Part shown: in pieces, positions 1 through 8,173 of the stretch
Numbering within the stretch: the stretch's first letter is position 1
Layout: each line of letters begins with the position of its first letter
NCBI GenBank assembly: GCA_017616015.1
Contig: JAFZYY010000030.1
Location: forward strand, 183,706-247,705
Direction of reading: 5' to 3'
DNA: 64,000 nucleotides
Source: Alphaproteobacteria bacterium
GTDB lineage: Bacteria; Pseudomonadota; Alphaproteobacteria; CAAGCB01; CAG-977
Made by a program: the position numbers and the translations under genes
The notes under the pieces: model-generated
Seen by the model: the letters and a program-made list of their open reading frames with translations, nothing else
Told to the model about the DNA's origin: nothing
Databases searched by the model: none

Positions 1-1357
1 CAACAGATTTGTTGATTTTAAAACGGCAGCGGCGGTCGGCCGATACGACGGAATCCAGATTGATTTGCCGAAAGAAGAGCGTCCGTTCGGTTTTTCTGCC
101 GAAACTCTGCGCGTGAACGGTAAAAATGTATTTGAGGTCAAGGCGGGGCAAACGGTTGAAATCGCTTTGCCAGAAAACGCGCCGTTTATTCCTGTCGGCG
201 CGACGGTTTACCTGTCGTCTTCCAATGCGGTTAAAAGCGCGTTTCCTTATACTAAACCTAGGGAAACGGAGCCATTTATCGGTAATATTGAAGTGACGGT
301 TAATGTTGACGGTCGTTTTGTCGCGGCGCATTCTGCGGGGCAGACTGTAAGCGTTGCCGGACAGTTTTCGGCGGCCAAATCCGTTGAAACGGCGGAAAAC
401 GCTGTCCGGAAAGCTTTTGAAAAGACGGGCGGGACGGGACTGGTTTTAAAATCTTTGGAAATCGAAAATCCGGATAAACTGTTTGTTCCGTTGTCTGTTT
501 TAAACGAACTTCGCCGCGGCTTGTATGAACGGGTCGGAATAGAATTATCGCAAACCGCCGCAGAGCAAAAAGCGAAGGAAAAAGAAGATATTTTAAGTCG
601 GGAGTCTGTTTCGGCGACATCGTCGGATTTAAAACCGTCATACAGCGTGAAAACCGACGATGAAGTTTTTTTCAAAACGCTGATTGAATCAGAAGATTTA
701 CCTCTTGACGAAATCGTTTTTCTGCTCTCGCCGAAAACGGATTTAAGCCTGTTTGAACCAAAGAAAGCCGATAAAATTCGTTTTGCTTTGCCGGTTGTTG
801 CCCGATCGTGGGAAATGCAGGCGCTGAAAGAAAAAATAAAGACGTTGACGTCAAAAGGATTCCGAAAATTTGAAACGGCCAATGTTTGGGGGCTGAACGC
901 TTTAAAAAACAAGAGCGTCGATTTTTCATGCGATTGGCCGGTTTATGTCGCGAATCTGTCAGCGGCACGCGGCGTTTTGGAAACGGGAGCTTCTTCTTTC
1001 GTCGTATCTCCGGAAACGCCGGAACCGGAAACGCTGTTTAAAGCTTTTCCCGAACAGGCGACAGGCGTTATTTATCAGGATCCGCCGTTGTTTGTTTCCG
1101 AATCCTGCCCGTATGCGGCGTTGGAAAGCAAATGTCAGAATTGCGGCGGCAACCGTATAGAAGAATTGAAATCCCGTTACGGAACGTTTATTTCCGTCAT
1201 GAAAAACTGCCGCCATTTTCTGTTGGGCGAACACCCGCGATTAAAAAAGCAGGAAATGCTTAAAGCCGGCGCGCGGCGTCTGCGTCTGGAGTTTTTATAC
1301 CGGAATGAAAAGCCGGAACAACGAACGGATATATTGCGTCGGTTGATAAAAATGTAA
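1..1357 (+). CDS. U32 peptidase-family protein, C-terminal part (cut by window edge)
   Basis: The frame is open to base 2, so the gene starts before the window; the TTG at 65 is not a convincing start. About 450 residues are visible. The middle looks like the DUF3656 region and the C-terminal third has a cysteine cluster (CPYAALESKC, then CQNC, then NC about 23 residues on) of the kind that binds an iron-sulfur cluster in U32 proteins such as RlhA, UbiU and UbiV. Many U32 members are RNA or quinone hydroxylation factors rather than proteases, so proteolysis should not be assumed. Family assignment is fairly safe; the specific role (RlhA-like rRNA hydroxylation is one option) is inference. Confidence 0.75.
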   Translation, partial: NRFVDFKTAAAVGRYDGIQIDLPKEERPFGFSAETLRVNGKNVFEVKAGQTVEIALPENAPFIPVGATVYLSSSNAVKSAFPYTKPRETEPFIGNIEVTVNVDGRFVAAHSAGQTVSVAGQFSAAKSVETAENAVRKAFEKTGGTGLVLKSLEIENPDKLFVPLSVLNELRRGLYERVGIELSQTAAEQKAKEKEDILSRESVSATSSDLKPSYSVKTDDEVFFKTLIESEDLPLDEIVFLLSPKTDLSLFEPKKADKIRFALPVVARSWEMQALKEKIKTLTSKGFRKFETANVWGLNALKNKSVDFSCDWPVYVANLSAARGVLETGASSFVVSPETPEPETLFKAFPEQATGVIYQDPPLFVSESCPYAALESKCQNCGGNRIEELKSRYGTFISVMKNCRHFLLGEHPRLKKQEMLKAGARRLRLEFLYRNEKPEQRTDILRRLIKM

Positions 1358-1364
1358 GTTTTGT

Positions 1365-1393
1365 TTGAACTTCTTCGTATCTTGTTTTACAAT
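1365..1393 (+). promoter_or_regulatory. sigma-70-type promoter for the small gene at 1451
   Basis: TTGAAC (1365-1370), 17-bp spacer, TACAAT (1388-1393). It lies directly after the stop of the U32 gene and would start transcription near 1400, about 50 nt before the next ATG. Confidence 0.6.
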
Positions 1394-1450
1394 GATACCC
1401 TGTTTCAGCAGAAACAACCTGTTCAGATTTTAAGGAAGAGCGTGAGAAAA

Positions 1451-1693
1451 ATGCAAAAATCCCCGGTGCAACCCAATGATATTTTCCAAAAAGCCAGCGG
1501 TCTGTCTTCTAAATGGCTTGTAGAACGGATTATCGAATTTCCCGATTTGCCGTTGCATGTCCGTCTGAATGAACAGGGGGGGAATGAAAGAACCGTTACG
1601 GTCGCTTTGTCGGCTTTGCTGGATACGCGCCAGTGGAAACCGGTAAAAATTGCGGCGTTGGAGGAAAATCCCGCCGCGGAAAAAGAAGAATAA
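1451..1693 (+). CDS. small hypothetical protein, 80 aa
   Basis: No family recognised. The ATG at 1451 is chosen because AAGGAAGAG sits about 10 nt upstream; a GTG at 1442 and a TTG at 1361 are in frame but badly placed. The product is soluble-looking, with a basic N-terminal half and a very acidic last ten residues (EENPAAEKEE). A seven-G run at 1576-1582 lies in the middle of the frame. It ends three bases before the convergent thpR gene, and has its own promoter, so it is probably a single-gene transcript. Confidence 0.6.
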   Translation: MQKSPVQPNDIFQKASGLSSKWLVERIIEFPDLPLHVRLNEQGGNERTVTVALSALLDTRQWKPVKIAALEENPAAEKEE

Positions 1694-1696
1694 CTT

Positions 1697-2251
1697 CTAA
1701 TACCAATATCCGAATAAAGGATACTGCGCTTCGACGCGGTAATAAGATCCGTCTCCGTCGGAACGCGGGTGACTGGAAAAGAGCGTGAAGTGGTCGACGT
1801 GAAATTCGTCCGACCGGAACAGATTGTTATATTCCAGGAATTTGTGCACGTCTTCGACTGTGGAACCATTCAGCTTGGCCAATGTGGTATGCGCGTGGAA
1901 TTTATGTTTATCGGGAGGCAGTCGGTTTCTGGAAACGATGCTTTCGATTTTATCATGCAGAAAGTCAAGCGCCTGATAATTGCAGACGCCCGCCCATAAA
2001 TGGCGCATTTGCATGCCGTTGGAAAAAAAGCCGACTTCCGCCATTTGCAGATCGAACGCAGGCGCGCGCATCTGCATAAAGCCGTCGTGCAGATCATTGG
2101 CGACATCTTCGTCAATATTGCCGATAAAGCGTAACGTGATATGCAGATTATCGCGTTCCACCCATTTCGCGTTCGGCACGCCGCCGCGCAAAGAATAAAG
2201 TTGGTCTTTGATTTTTTCGGGCAGCTCGATGCCGGCAAAAAGGCGTATCAT
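1697..2251 (-). CDS. thpR: RNA 2',3'-cyclic phosphodiesterase (2'-5' RNA ligase family)
   Basis: The 184-residue product has the two HxT motifs that define the 2H phosphoesterase superfamily: HITL at residues 37-40 and HTTL near residue 125. These histidines form the active site that hydrolyses 2',3'-cyclic phosphate ends of RNA. The N-terminus MIRLFAGIEL and the overall length fit ThpR/LigT. Start 2251 is preferred over an in-frame ATG at 2278 because AAGGA lies 8 nt upstream of it and the family begins at this point. It diverges from the membrane glycosyltransferase gene at 2336, and the two promoters must overlap in the 85-bp gap. Confidence 0.9.
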   Translation of the reverse strand: MIRLFAGIELPEKIKDQLYSLRGGVPNAKWVERDNLHITLRFIGNIDEDVANDLHDGFMQMRAPAFDLQMAEVGFFSNGMQMRHLWAGVCNYQALDFLHDKIESIVSRNRLPPDKHKFHAHTTLAKLNGSTVEDVHKFLEYNNLFRSDEFHVDHFTLFSSHPRSDGDGSYYRVEAQYPLFGYWY

Positions 2252-2262
2252 GGGCTTAATCC

Positions 2263-2291
2263 TTGCTGTTTTTATCATCTGCCGCTATAGT
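2263..2291 (+). promoter_or_regulatory. promoter for the membrane glycosyltransferase pair
   Basis: TTGCTG (2263-2268), 17-bp spacer, TATAGT (2286-2291). An ATTATA just downstream (2292-2297) reads as TATAAT on the other strand and may serve thpR, giving overlapping divergent promoters. Confidence 0.55.
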
Positions 2292-2335
2292 ATTATACTT
2301 TTTTAAATAAAAGATTAATCCTCACCGGAGGGATA

Positions 2336-3754
2336 ATGCGAAAAATAACATATCGGCAAGTTAACGGGATATTGTTTCTGATTAGCTTGGTATTCTTTCT
2401 TTTTCTGAACAGCCATTCTTTGTTATATCTTGATGAGATGGCGACAATGCTGAAAATGCGTATGTCCTTTGATGAAATGATGCGCTTTTTATTGACGCAG
2501 GATGTTCATCTGCCGGTTTATTTCATTTTGTTAAAAAGCTGGTTGTCTGTTTTCGGCGTTTCCGTTTTTGCCGCCAGATGTTTTTCGTATCTCGGATTGT
2601 TGGCGTGCGCTTTCGGCGGCGGCGCGTTGGTTAAAAAGCTCTACGGCGAAAAAGCGGGAGTATGGTTTACGGCGCTGTTTTTGTTTATGCCGGTATCTTT
2701 TTGGTTTGCCAGAACGATACGCATGTATGCTTGGGCGTGCTTTTTTTGCACGATGGCGTTTTTAACGGCGCAGTCCGCTTTGTTAAAAGGGGAAAGAAAA
2801 GATTTCATTCTTTATGTCGTTTACGCCTTTCTGGGAGCGTGGACGCATTATTACGCTTCCCTGACATGCGCGTTGATCGCTGTCGCCTATTTGGTTTTGT
2901 CGTTTAAAAAAGATAAAGAGATCTTTAAAAAGTTCTTTTTGGCAAACTCTGTTCTGTTTTTGATTGTATGTCCGCAGGTATATATTTTTTTGCATCAAAA
3001 AACTATTGTGGCGACGGTATGGCAGAACATGCAGTTTGCGCTGGATGCATATCGTACGTTTTTTTCCGATTTCAGTCATTCTCGGACGTTGGAAAAAGGG
3101 GCTTTTTTTATAACAAGCGGTCTTTGGATTGTTTGCGCGCAGTTTTTGATGAAAGAAAAAAACGGCGATCGGCAAGTTGTCTTAACCGGTTTGTTTATGG
3201 CTTTCGGGGTTTATTATCTGACCTTTATAATATCGTTCTTATATCATCCGATTTTAATAGATCGTTATTTAACGGTAGCTTTAGGCGGTCTTTTCCTTGC
3301 TTTTACTCTCGGCATCGTCAGTGATAAAAGAAATGAAATCATTTTCGGTGTGTTGATTGCCGCGGCGTTTTTTGTGACAGCCGATTTTTGTAGAACAATA
3401 GTTTCGCAAAGCGTTCAGCCTGCATTTGTCGAAGCAGTGAAGAAAAACGTTACGGCAAACGACGTTATTGTTGCGAATGATTGGCGCGGTCGTTTCTTAT
3501 TATATTATTTTTTTCCGGGATACGATATACGAACCGTTGCTAAAGGAAGCGACAATATATTTATGTCAAAATTAAAAGTGATTGATGAAAAAGATATTTT
3601 TGAATTAGCATCGAAAAAAAACGTTTTTTTTGTTGGTAATGACGATTTTTGTCAGCAAACGCAAGATATCTTCGTAAACACATGGGATAGGTATCTGCAA
3701 ACGTTTTTAGGTTTAAAGAAAGCGATAAGTTGTGATGAAAAAACTGTGCCATAG
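2336..3754 (+). CDS. polytopic membrane glycosyltransferase (GT39/ArnT-like)
   Basis: The 472-residue protein has about ten to eleven hydrophobic segments. Its first extracytoplasmic loop carries an acidic DE pair (LYLDEMATM, about residue 33) followed by an LPVYF segment, the layout of the PMT_2/GT39 group that uses polyprenyl-phosphate sugars as donors at the periplasmic face. A GGAGG Shine-Dalgarno precedes the ATG. It overlaps the next membrane gene by 20 bp, so the two are probably translated together. Donor and acceptor are unknown; lipid A or glycan modification is inference. Confidence 0.7.
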   Translation: MRKITYRQVNGILFLISLVFFLFLNSHSLLYLDEMATMLKMRMSFDEMMRFLLTQDVHLPVYFILLKSWLSVFGVSVFAARCFSYLGLLACAFGGGALVKKLYGEKAGVWFTALFLFMPVSFWFARTIRMYAWACFFCTMAFLTAQSALLKGERKDFILYVVYAFLGAWTHYYASLTCALIAVAYLVLSFKKDKEIFKKFFLANSVLFLIVCPQVYIFLHQKTIVATVWQNMQFALDAYRTFFSDFSHSRTLEKGAFFITSGLWIVCAQFLMKEKNGDRQVVLTGLFMAFGVYYLTFIISFLYHPILIDRYLTVALGGLFLAFTLGIVSDKRNEIIFGVLIAAAFFVTADFCRTIVSQSVQPAFVEAVKKNVTANDVIVANDWRGRFLLYYFFPGYDIRTVAKGSDNIFMSKLKVIDEKDIFELASKKNVFFVGNDDFCQQTQDIFVNTWDRYLQTFLGLKKAISCDEKTVP

Positions 3755-5306
3755 CGCTTCTCTTTTTTTTCTCTGTTTGATGATAGGCGCGGCTGTCGGT
3801 GCTTTTTGCCATTTTGAGTTTAACTGGGACTTTCTGAATTATCATTTTTACAATCCCTGGGCGTTTTTAAACGGTCGGCTGAATTATGATGTCGTTCCAG
3901 CGTCGGTGAATACTTTTTTCAATCCTTTACCGGATTTGCCACTGTACTTTTTAATCAGGAATTTTAATCATTTTCCCGCGTTTATTTATGGCGTGCAGGG
4001 GCTGTGGTTCGGCGTTCTGCTGTTTGTTTTTATTAAACTGTCCCGATTGCTTTTTTATCGGGATACAAAAACGGATTATGCAAAAACGATTTTAGCGGCG
4101 GCTTTGGCGTCTACGGGACAGGCGACTTTTTTTCAAATCGGAGCCAGCACGAACGAAATCCCGGTGGCGGCGTTTGCAATGACGTCTTTTTATTTCTTAA
4201 TCAAATGGATTTTGAACGGCGATCTGCAAAATTGGAAGAAGTTTCTGTTCCTCGGCATTTTTTTCGGAATCGGTCTGGGGCTGAAACCGACGATAATTTC
4301 TTATTGTATTGCGTCGGGAATCGGTTTGATTTTGATGCATCGTCATTTAAAACGGCCGGCGCTTTTTGTTTCGGCTTATTTTTTCGGCGGAATTTTCGGT
4401 TATCTGATATCGAACGGATACTTTATGTTCAGATATTGGGAACTGTATCAAAATCCGTTTTTCCCGTTTTTAAACGGCGTCTTTCGCTCCGAATGGTTTG
4501 ACGCCTTTAACTATACCGATGACAGATTCCGGCCGACGGCGGCAAATTTTCTTTATTATCCGCTTTTGTGGTTCAGGCGGCCGGCCATGATCAGCGAAAC
4601 GTTAGGTTACGATTACAGATTCCCGATATTTTATGTATTGCTTCTTTTTTCCGTCCTTAAAGCGAAGGCCTTAAAAACGGCCGAGTTGAGATGGAAAGCG
4701 TATTGGATTTTTGCGTTGCTTTGTTTTTTTGCATGGTATTTCCTTTTTTGCATTTTACGTTATGCCGTCATTTTGGAAATGTTAGCGGCGATTCCCATAT
4801 CGGCAGCGGCTGTAAACGCATTTATGAAAATTGAGGAAAGAGGAGTTTCTGTAATTTTACGATGCTCTTTTTGGGGGATTTTATGCGGGATTTTCCTGAT
4901 AACGCCGGTACATGCCGTTCCGTGGAGTCGCAATGATGCGGAACGTTATGTCGATATAGAAATACCCGCTGAATTGCCGGAAAAATTTTTACTGAAACTG
5001 TATGGCTTTCCGACGGCCGGCATTATTCCCGTTTGGGCGGAAAAACACGAGCTTCGGGCTTTAGGATATCGTCATTTCAACGCTCTCTATATGAAAGGCT
5101 CCGACTTTGTCGATCGCGGTCGTTTCCGGAAAATGCGCGACGCGGCCGAACGTGAAAACAAAGCTCCCGTCGTGCTGGTTCATCGCGTGCCTATGGGCAA
5201 AAACGGGGCTAAGGTTTTGGCGGAAGTCGATTTATCCGGTTTTTCCTGCCGGTTGTTAAAAAACAATCTCGATCCGCTGTTAAAGGTGTGTTTTCCTGAA
5301 AAATAA
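3735..5306 (+). CDS. polytopic membrane protein, glycosyltransferase-like
   Basis: The 523-residue protein has an N-terminal signal-anchor and roughly ten further membrane segments, then a soluble C-terminal tail of about 110 residues. The first loop has a conserved-looking block rich in N, D, F and Y (NWDFLNYHFYNPW, near residue 28), which resembles loop 1 of GT-C glycosyltransferases including the GT87-like group. ATG 3735 is preferred; a GTG at 3732 is immediately upstream and in frame. It overlaps the preceding GT39-like gene, which supports a shared pathway of lipid-linked sugar transfer. Substrate not deducible. Confidence 0.6.
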   Translation: MKKLCHSASLFFLCLMIGAAVGAFCHFEFNWDFLNYHFYNPWAFLNGRLNYDVVPASVNTFFNPLPDLPLYFLIRNFNHFPAFIYGVQGLWFGVLLFVFIKLSRLLFYRDTKTDYAKTILAAALASTGQATFFQIGASTNEIPVAAFAMTSFYFLIKWILNGDLQNWKKFLFLGIFFGIGLGLKPTIISYCIASGIGLILMHRHLKRPALFVSAYFFGGIFGYLISNGYFMFRYWELYQNPFFPFLNGVFRSEWFDAFNYTDDRFRPTAANFLYYPLLWFRRPAMISETLGYDYRFPIFYVLLLFSVLKAKALKTAELRWKAYWIFALLCFFAWYFLFCILRYAVILEMLAAIPISAAAVNAFMKIEERGVSVILRCSFWGILCGIFLITPVHAVPWSRNDAERYVDIEIPAELPEKFLLKLYGFPTAGIIPVWAEKHELRALGYRHFNALYMKGSDFVDRGRFRKMRDAAERENKAPVVLVHRVPMGKNGAKVLAEVDLSGFSCRLLKNNLDPLLKVCFPEK

Positions 5307-5314
5307 AACGCCGG

Positions 5315-5343
5315 TTGACTTTTTTCCCGCTTTTAAGGAAAAT
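5315..5343 (+). promoter_or_regulatory. possible promoter for the gene at 5369
   Basis: TTGACT (5315-5320), 17-bp spacer, GAAAAT (5338-5343). The -35 is good and the -10 weak. Confidence 0.35.
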
Positions 5344-5368
5344 AGGAAAGCGAAAGAAAGAGGATCTT

Positions 5369-6220
5369 ATGAGTGACGATTCATTCGTTACGTTTGAAAA
5401 CGAAAAACAAATTAAAGAATCTTTAGAACGGTGGCAGGCTTCCGCTTTGGTGGACGCCGTCAAAACGCTGAAAGACTGCAATATGTTGCGGCAGGCGGTG
5501 AAGGCTTTGGAAAAAACAAAGGCTTCCGAACTGCTGAAAGACAAGGATAATCCCGAAAAGTGGCTGGAACTGTACCGCGCGCATCAGGTGCTGGATCAAA
5601 AAGCCATTACGATGGGGGAAAAAGAACAGCCCTGGACGCACGAGCAGTTTTTGTTTGACGCTTTGCTGTCCGCCGTTGTCCGCGGCGTCATGCATGAAAA
5701 TCTGGATATTGATCCGGAAGAAGACGGATTGGATTTGAACGCGATTCTGGCGGATATGGACTCTCCCGCCGATTTTTTCGATAACGAAGTCGAAAAGGAC
5801 GAGGTTTTTCAGGAAGCTTTGGGCTCCGCTTCCGCCGGCGATATATTCAGAGTCCATTCCCGTCTGACCCATATTTTGACGAAATGTAACAACGCTTACA
5901 CGCTGAAACGGTCGGATTACGTCGTTGAAACGGTTAAAATGCCGACGATGGGCTTTTTGGGAAAGAGTCTTTTCCCCGTTTTCGGAAACGCCGTTAAAAA
6001 AGTACAGTCCAGAACGCCGAGCGGCAAGGGACGCGGCGACTGGGTCGATACGCCGACTTGCTTTGTATTGGCCAGAACGAACGATTTGTTGCAGGAAGCC
6101 AAAGGCCGTCTGTCGATGTACGCCGAAGAAAGAGAAGACGAAGAAGCCGCCCGTATCCGCCGGAAACAATTGTTCCTAAAGGCAAAACGCTTCTTTGTAA
6201 AACCGAAAAATAAAAAATAA
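5369..6220 (+). CDS. hypothetical protein, 283 aa
   Basis: Family not recognised. The ATG at 5369 follows AGAGGA with normal spacing; the longer frame from a TTG at 5315 overlaps a likely promoter. The protein is soluble, acidic in the middle (DLDIDPEEDGLDL region, residues 113-130) and strongly basic at the end (RRKQLFLKAKRFFVKPKNKK), with predicted helices throughout and no signal peptide or membrane segment. It is convergent with the glycosyltransferase gene ending at 6224. The charge layout would suit a protein- or nucleic-acid-binding role, but no function can be assigned. Confidence 0.7.
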   Translation: MSDDSFVTFENEKQIKESLERWQASALVDAVKTLKDCNMLRQAVKALEKTKASELLKDKDNPEKWLELYRAHQVLDQKAITMGEKEQPWTHEQFLFDALLSAVVRGVMHENLDIDPEEDGLDLNAILADMDSPADFFDNEVEKDEVFQEALGSASAGDIFRVHSRLTHILTKCNNAYTLKRSDYVVETVKMPTMGFLGKSLFPVFGNAVKKVQSRTPSGKGRGDWVDTPTCFVLARTNDLLQEAKGRLSMYAEEREDEEAARIRRKQLFLKAKRFFVKPKNKK

Positions 6221-6223
6221 CCG

Positions 6224-7120
6224 CTATTTTTTGATCGGGTGTTTGAACGTCAATTTGATTCCGAATATCCGCCAGATCGTTTTATCCGGCAGAACGGATT
6301 TCGTATAGAACAACCCTTTTTTGAAATACTTCGGCTGAATTTGGCGACGCAGTTCGTCAATCGGATTATGGCGCTTTATGAATTTTTTTTCTTTAGATAC
6401 CAATGCGCCCCACCGTTCTTTAAAAATTTTATCGTTGATTTTCAGCTGTTTTTTGCGTTCCGCGCTGCCGAACGAAGCGTGCCGTTTGTGATAAACATAC
6501 AAATTGTCAATTAAAGCGCAGCGTAGCCCTTTTTGAGTCATGCGGAAGGAAAAATCGCGTTCTTCGTTGAAGCCTTTGCCGTAGACTTCGTCCAAAGCGC
6601 CGTACTTATCCACCGCGTGTTTGCGCAGGCAAAGACAAAAACCCTCGGCCGTAGGAATGGACGGATAAACGGGTTTGTGCAGGCGTTCAATTTTTTCGTT
6701 CATGGAGTCCACGGTTTCCCCGTCGCGCAGAGGAATAAAGTAACTGCCGCTGTAAGAAGCAATCGGCGACGCAACGGCGATCAGCGGATCGGAATCAAAA
6801 CAGGCGGCGACTTTTTTATTAAATCCCGCGGGAATCATCGTGTCGCTGTTCAGTAAAACGATGATTTCGCCCTGTGCTTTGGCGATGCCGTTGTTGCATG
6901 TTTTGGGAAAGCCGGAATTCCCGGCGTTGCGGATCAAAGTGAATTTATCGGGATTCGTTGCCGCTTCCGTTTTCAGATAGTCGGCTGTTTTTTCCTGCGA
7001 GCAGTCGTCAACAATAATGACTTCGCCGTCGGAAAAATCAAAATTTTCCTTAACGCTTTTCAGGCATTTTTCAACATCGTCTTTGGCGTTATAGACGGGA
7101 ATGATAACGCTGAGTTTCAT
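6224..7120 (-). CDS. family 2 glycosyltransferase
   Basis: The 298-residue protein begins with the GT-A pattern LSVIIPVYNA and has the nucleotide-sugar metal-binding motif NSDT (near residue 92), then a central ED/ER region and a basic tail ending in KHPIKK. GGAA about nine bases upstream supports the ATG at 7120. It would transfer an activated sugar to a lipid-linked or rhamnan-type acceptor at the cytoplasmic face. It stands alone on the minus strand, diverging from glyQ, away from the main glycan locus. Confidence 0.85.
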   Translation of the reverse strand: MKLSVIIPVYNAKDDVEKCLKSVKENFDFSDGEVIIVDDCSQEKTADYLKTEAATNPDKFTLIRNAGNSGFPKTCNNGIAKAQGEIIVLLNSDTMIPAGFNKKVAACFDSDPLIAVASPIASYSGSYFIPLRDGETVDSMNEKIERLHKPVYPSIPTAEGFCLCLRKHAVDKYGALDEVYGKGFNEERDFSFRMTQKGLRCALIDNLYVYHKRHASFGSAERKKQLKINDKIFKERWGALVSKEKKFIKRHNPIDELRRQIQPKYFKKGLFYTKSVLPDKTIWRIFGIKLTFKHPIKK

Positions 7121-7214
7121 AACGAATTCCTTGTTCGGTAAAGAGGCTTTCCGCCTTATTATTACTCTGCCGGAAAGGGTTTATCAACTTTTCTTTTCGG
7201 ACAAAGGATTTTCC

Positions 7215-7243
7215 TTGACCTGTCAGGGATTCGGAAGTATTTT
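7215..7243 (+). promoter_or_regulatory. promoter of glyQ-glyS-ppdK
   Basis: TTGACC (7215-7220), 17-bp spacer, TATTTT (7238-7243), about 49 bp before the glyQ start codon. Confidence 0.5.
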
Positions 7244-7291
7244 TTCACAAAGTTTTAACGTTTTAACACTTTTTTTACACTCGAGTTTGAA

Positions 7292-8170
7292 ATGGCGAAT
7301 AAATCAGGAAACGATTTTCAGTCACTAATCCTTAAATTGCATGCGTATTGGGCGGAAAAAGGGTGCGTCATATTGCAGCCTTACGATATGGAAGTGGGCG
7401 CGGGCACGTTTCACCCGGCGACCATTCTGCGCGCTTTGGGCCCCGAACATTGGAAAGCGGCGTATGTTCAGCCGTCTCGTCGTCCCGTTGACGGCCGTTA
7501 CGGCGATAATCCGAACCGTTTACAACATTACTATCAGTATCAGGCGATTTTAAAGCCGTCTCCCGAAAATGTTCAGGAATTATATCTGGACAGCCTGAAA
7601 GTACTGGGGATTGATCCGGCGCATCACGATATTCGCTTTGTCGAGGACGACTGGGAAAGTCCGACCTTGGGCGCATGGGGTCTGGGCTGGGAAGTCTGGT
7701 GCGACGGTATGGAAGTGTCGCAGTTCACTTATTTCCAGCAGGTCGGCGGATTTGAATGCTCTCCGGTTTGCGCGGAGCTGACTTACGGTTTGGAGCGTCT
7801 GGCAATGTACATTCAGGGCGTCGAAAACGTCTACGATTTGGACTTCAACGGCGAAGGCGTGACTTACGGCGACGTGTTCCACCAGAACGAAGTCGAATAT
7901 TCCAAGTACAATTTTGAGTGCGCGAACACGGAAATGCTGTTGCAGCATTTCAAAGACGCGGAAAAGGAATGTCAGGCGCTTTTGAATGACGGAATTCCTT
8001 TGCCGGCTTACGATCAGTGCATCAAAGCCTCTCATTTGTTCAATCTGCTGGACGCCCGCGGCGTCATCAGCGTGACGGAGCGTGCCGCCTATATCGGACG
8101 CGTGCGCGCTTTGGCAAAAGGGTGCTGTGAAGGCTGGCTGAAAAGCCGCGGTCATTTGGCGGAGGGCTAA
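7292..8170 (+). CDS. glyQ: glycyl-tRNA synthetase, alpha subunit
   Basis: The 292-residue product is full length and has the class II catalytic signatures of bacterial alpha2-beta2 GlyRS, including the early [19 protein letters not shown] block and the QFTYFQQ and YGLERL blocks. It activates glycine and, with GlyS, charges tRNA-Gly in the cytoplasm. It is followed three bases later by glyS, whose ribosome site lies in the glyQ end. The split alpha/beta form is typical of most Gram-negatives. No oddities seen. Confidence 0.98.
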   Translation: MANKSGNDFQSLILKLHAYWAEKGCVILQPYDMEVGAGTFHPATILRALGPEHWKAAYVQPSRRPVDGRYGDNPNRLQHYYQYQAILKPSPENVQELYLDSLKVLGIDPAHHDIRFVEDDWESPTLGAWGLGWEVWCDGMEVSQFTYFQQVGGFECSPVCAELTYGLERLAMYIQGVENVYDLDFNGEGVTYGDVFHQNEVEYSKYNFECANTEMLLQHFKDAEKECQALLNDGIPLPAYDQCIKASHLFNLLDARGVISVTERAAYIGRVRALAKGCCEGWLKSRGHLAEG

Positions 8171-8173
8171 GAG

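Noticed and set aside
3608..3632. A8 and T8 runs in the GT39-like gene as phase-variation tracts
   Set aside because: Short A/T runs are common at this composition and lie near the end of the gene; no reason to single them out.
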